Below are positions 31,327-31,452 of a DNA stretch of 31,452 bases, piece by piece (position 1 is the first letter of the stretch; every line of letters starts with the position of its first letter). The position numbers and the translations under genes are program-made. The stretch is taken from NCBI GenBank assembly GCA_002345205.1, contig DDVI01000061.1, positions 1 to 31,452 of the forward strand, read 5' to 3'. This DNA comes from Bdellovibrionaceae bacterium UBA2316. Lineage in GTDB: Bacteria; Bdellovibrionota; Bdellovibrionia; Bdellovibrionales; Bdellovibrionaceae. Under the pieces are notes generated by a model. It searched no databases and was not told the DNA's origin. It was given only the letters and a program-made list of their open reading frames with translations.

Positions 31327-31452
31327 AAATTTCTATTATGATGAAGGCACACCATTGCTAAGTGAAGATCTAATCTTCCTAGCTTCTTGGTCGTGTTCCA
31401 GGTTTTTCTAATTAAACGCGATGTCCTCGCTCTAAGTGTCGCACACGTATGA

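Noticed and set aside
1..31452. Search for tRNA, rRNA, CRISPR repeats, prophage, toxin-antitoxin or restriction genes
   Set aside because: Reading both strands by eye I found no cloverleaf-like tRNA, no regularly spaced repeats and no such protein families. A covariance-model search could still reveal a small RNA in the gaps.

Overview
The window looks like chromosomal DNA from a predatory delta-type bacterium of the Bdellovibrionales, perhaps close to Bdellovibrio exovorus. This is inferred from moderately AT-rich DNA, very tight gene packing, many secreted cell-wall enzymes, tandem PilZ proteins, a degenerate HD-GYP protein and an odhA-sucB-lpd operon. No rRNA, tRNA or marker gene confirms it. 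I see no CRISPR array, prophage or obvious defence island. One insertion sequence is present near the left end.

Layout. 1-1062: an IS1595-type insertion sequence with 27-bp terminal inverted repeats. 1216-2544: a protein with degenerate receiver and degenerate HD-GYP domains. 2545-8494: a rightward housekeeping block made of a secreted N-acetylmuramoyl-L-alanine amidase, rph, rdgB, prs, rplY (long CTC form), pth and ychF. 8546-10009: a FAAH-like amidase. 10006-16523, leftward: lytic transglycosylase, two oligopeptide-type ABC permeases, a metal ABC ATPase, and a permease fused to its own metal-binding protein. 16614-17987: radA. 17988-20856, leftward: glpK followed by two PilZ genes. 20864-21607: a PlsC-like acyltransferase. 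21604-22222, leftward: an unknown gene overlapping a Flp-type prepilin gene. 22340-23575: hutI. 23641-24342: a secreted Cys-containing protein. 24335-25583, leftward: gpmA and a small HAMP membrane protein. 25825-31273: the complete 2-oxoglutarate dehydrogenase operon.

How the genes work together. The prs-rplY-pth-ychF group serves nucleotide supply and translation. The amidase and the Slt-type transglycosylase act on peptidoglycan; Slt is translationally linked to two peptide permeases, which suggests wall-fragment or peptide uptake. GlpK makes glycerol-3-phosphate, and the divergent acyltransferase may use related lipid intermediates. The two PilZ proteins and the HD-GYP relative point to c-di-GMP signalling, and the Flp-type prepilin points to surface structures.

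The most interesting items are a perfect 15-bp palindrome that contains the start codons of both glpK and the divergent acyltransferase, a permease-substrate-binding-protein fusion that still carries a signal-peptide-like joint, poly-C tracts at the predicted transcription start of the amidase-rph operon, a hairpin that hides the rph ribosome binding site, interlocked radA/slt promoters, and an overlapping unknown-gene/Flp-prepilin pair. I found no clear multi-gene novel system; most of the window is core genome.
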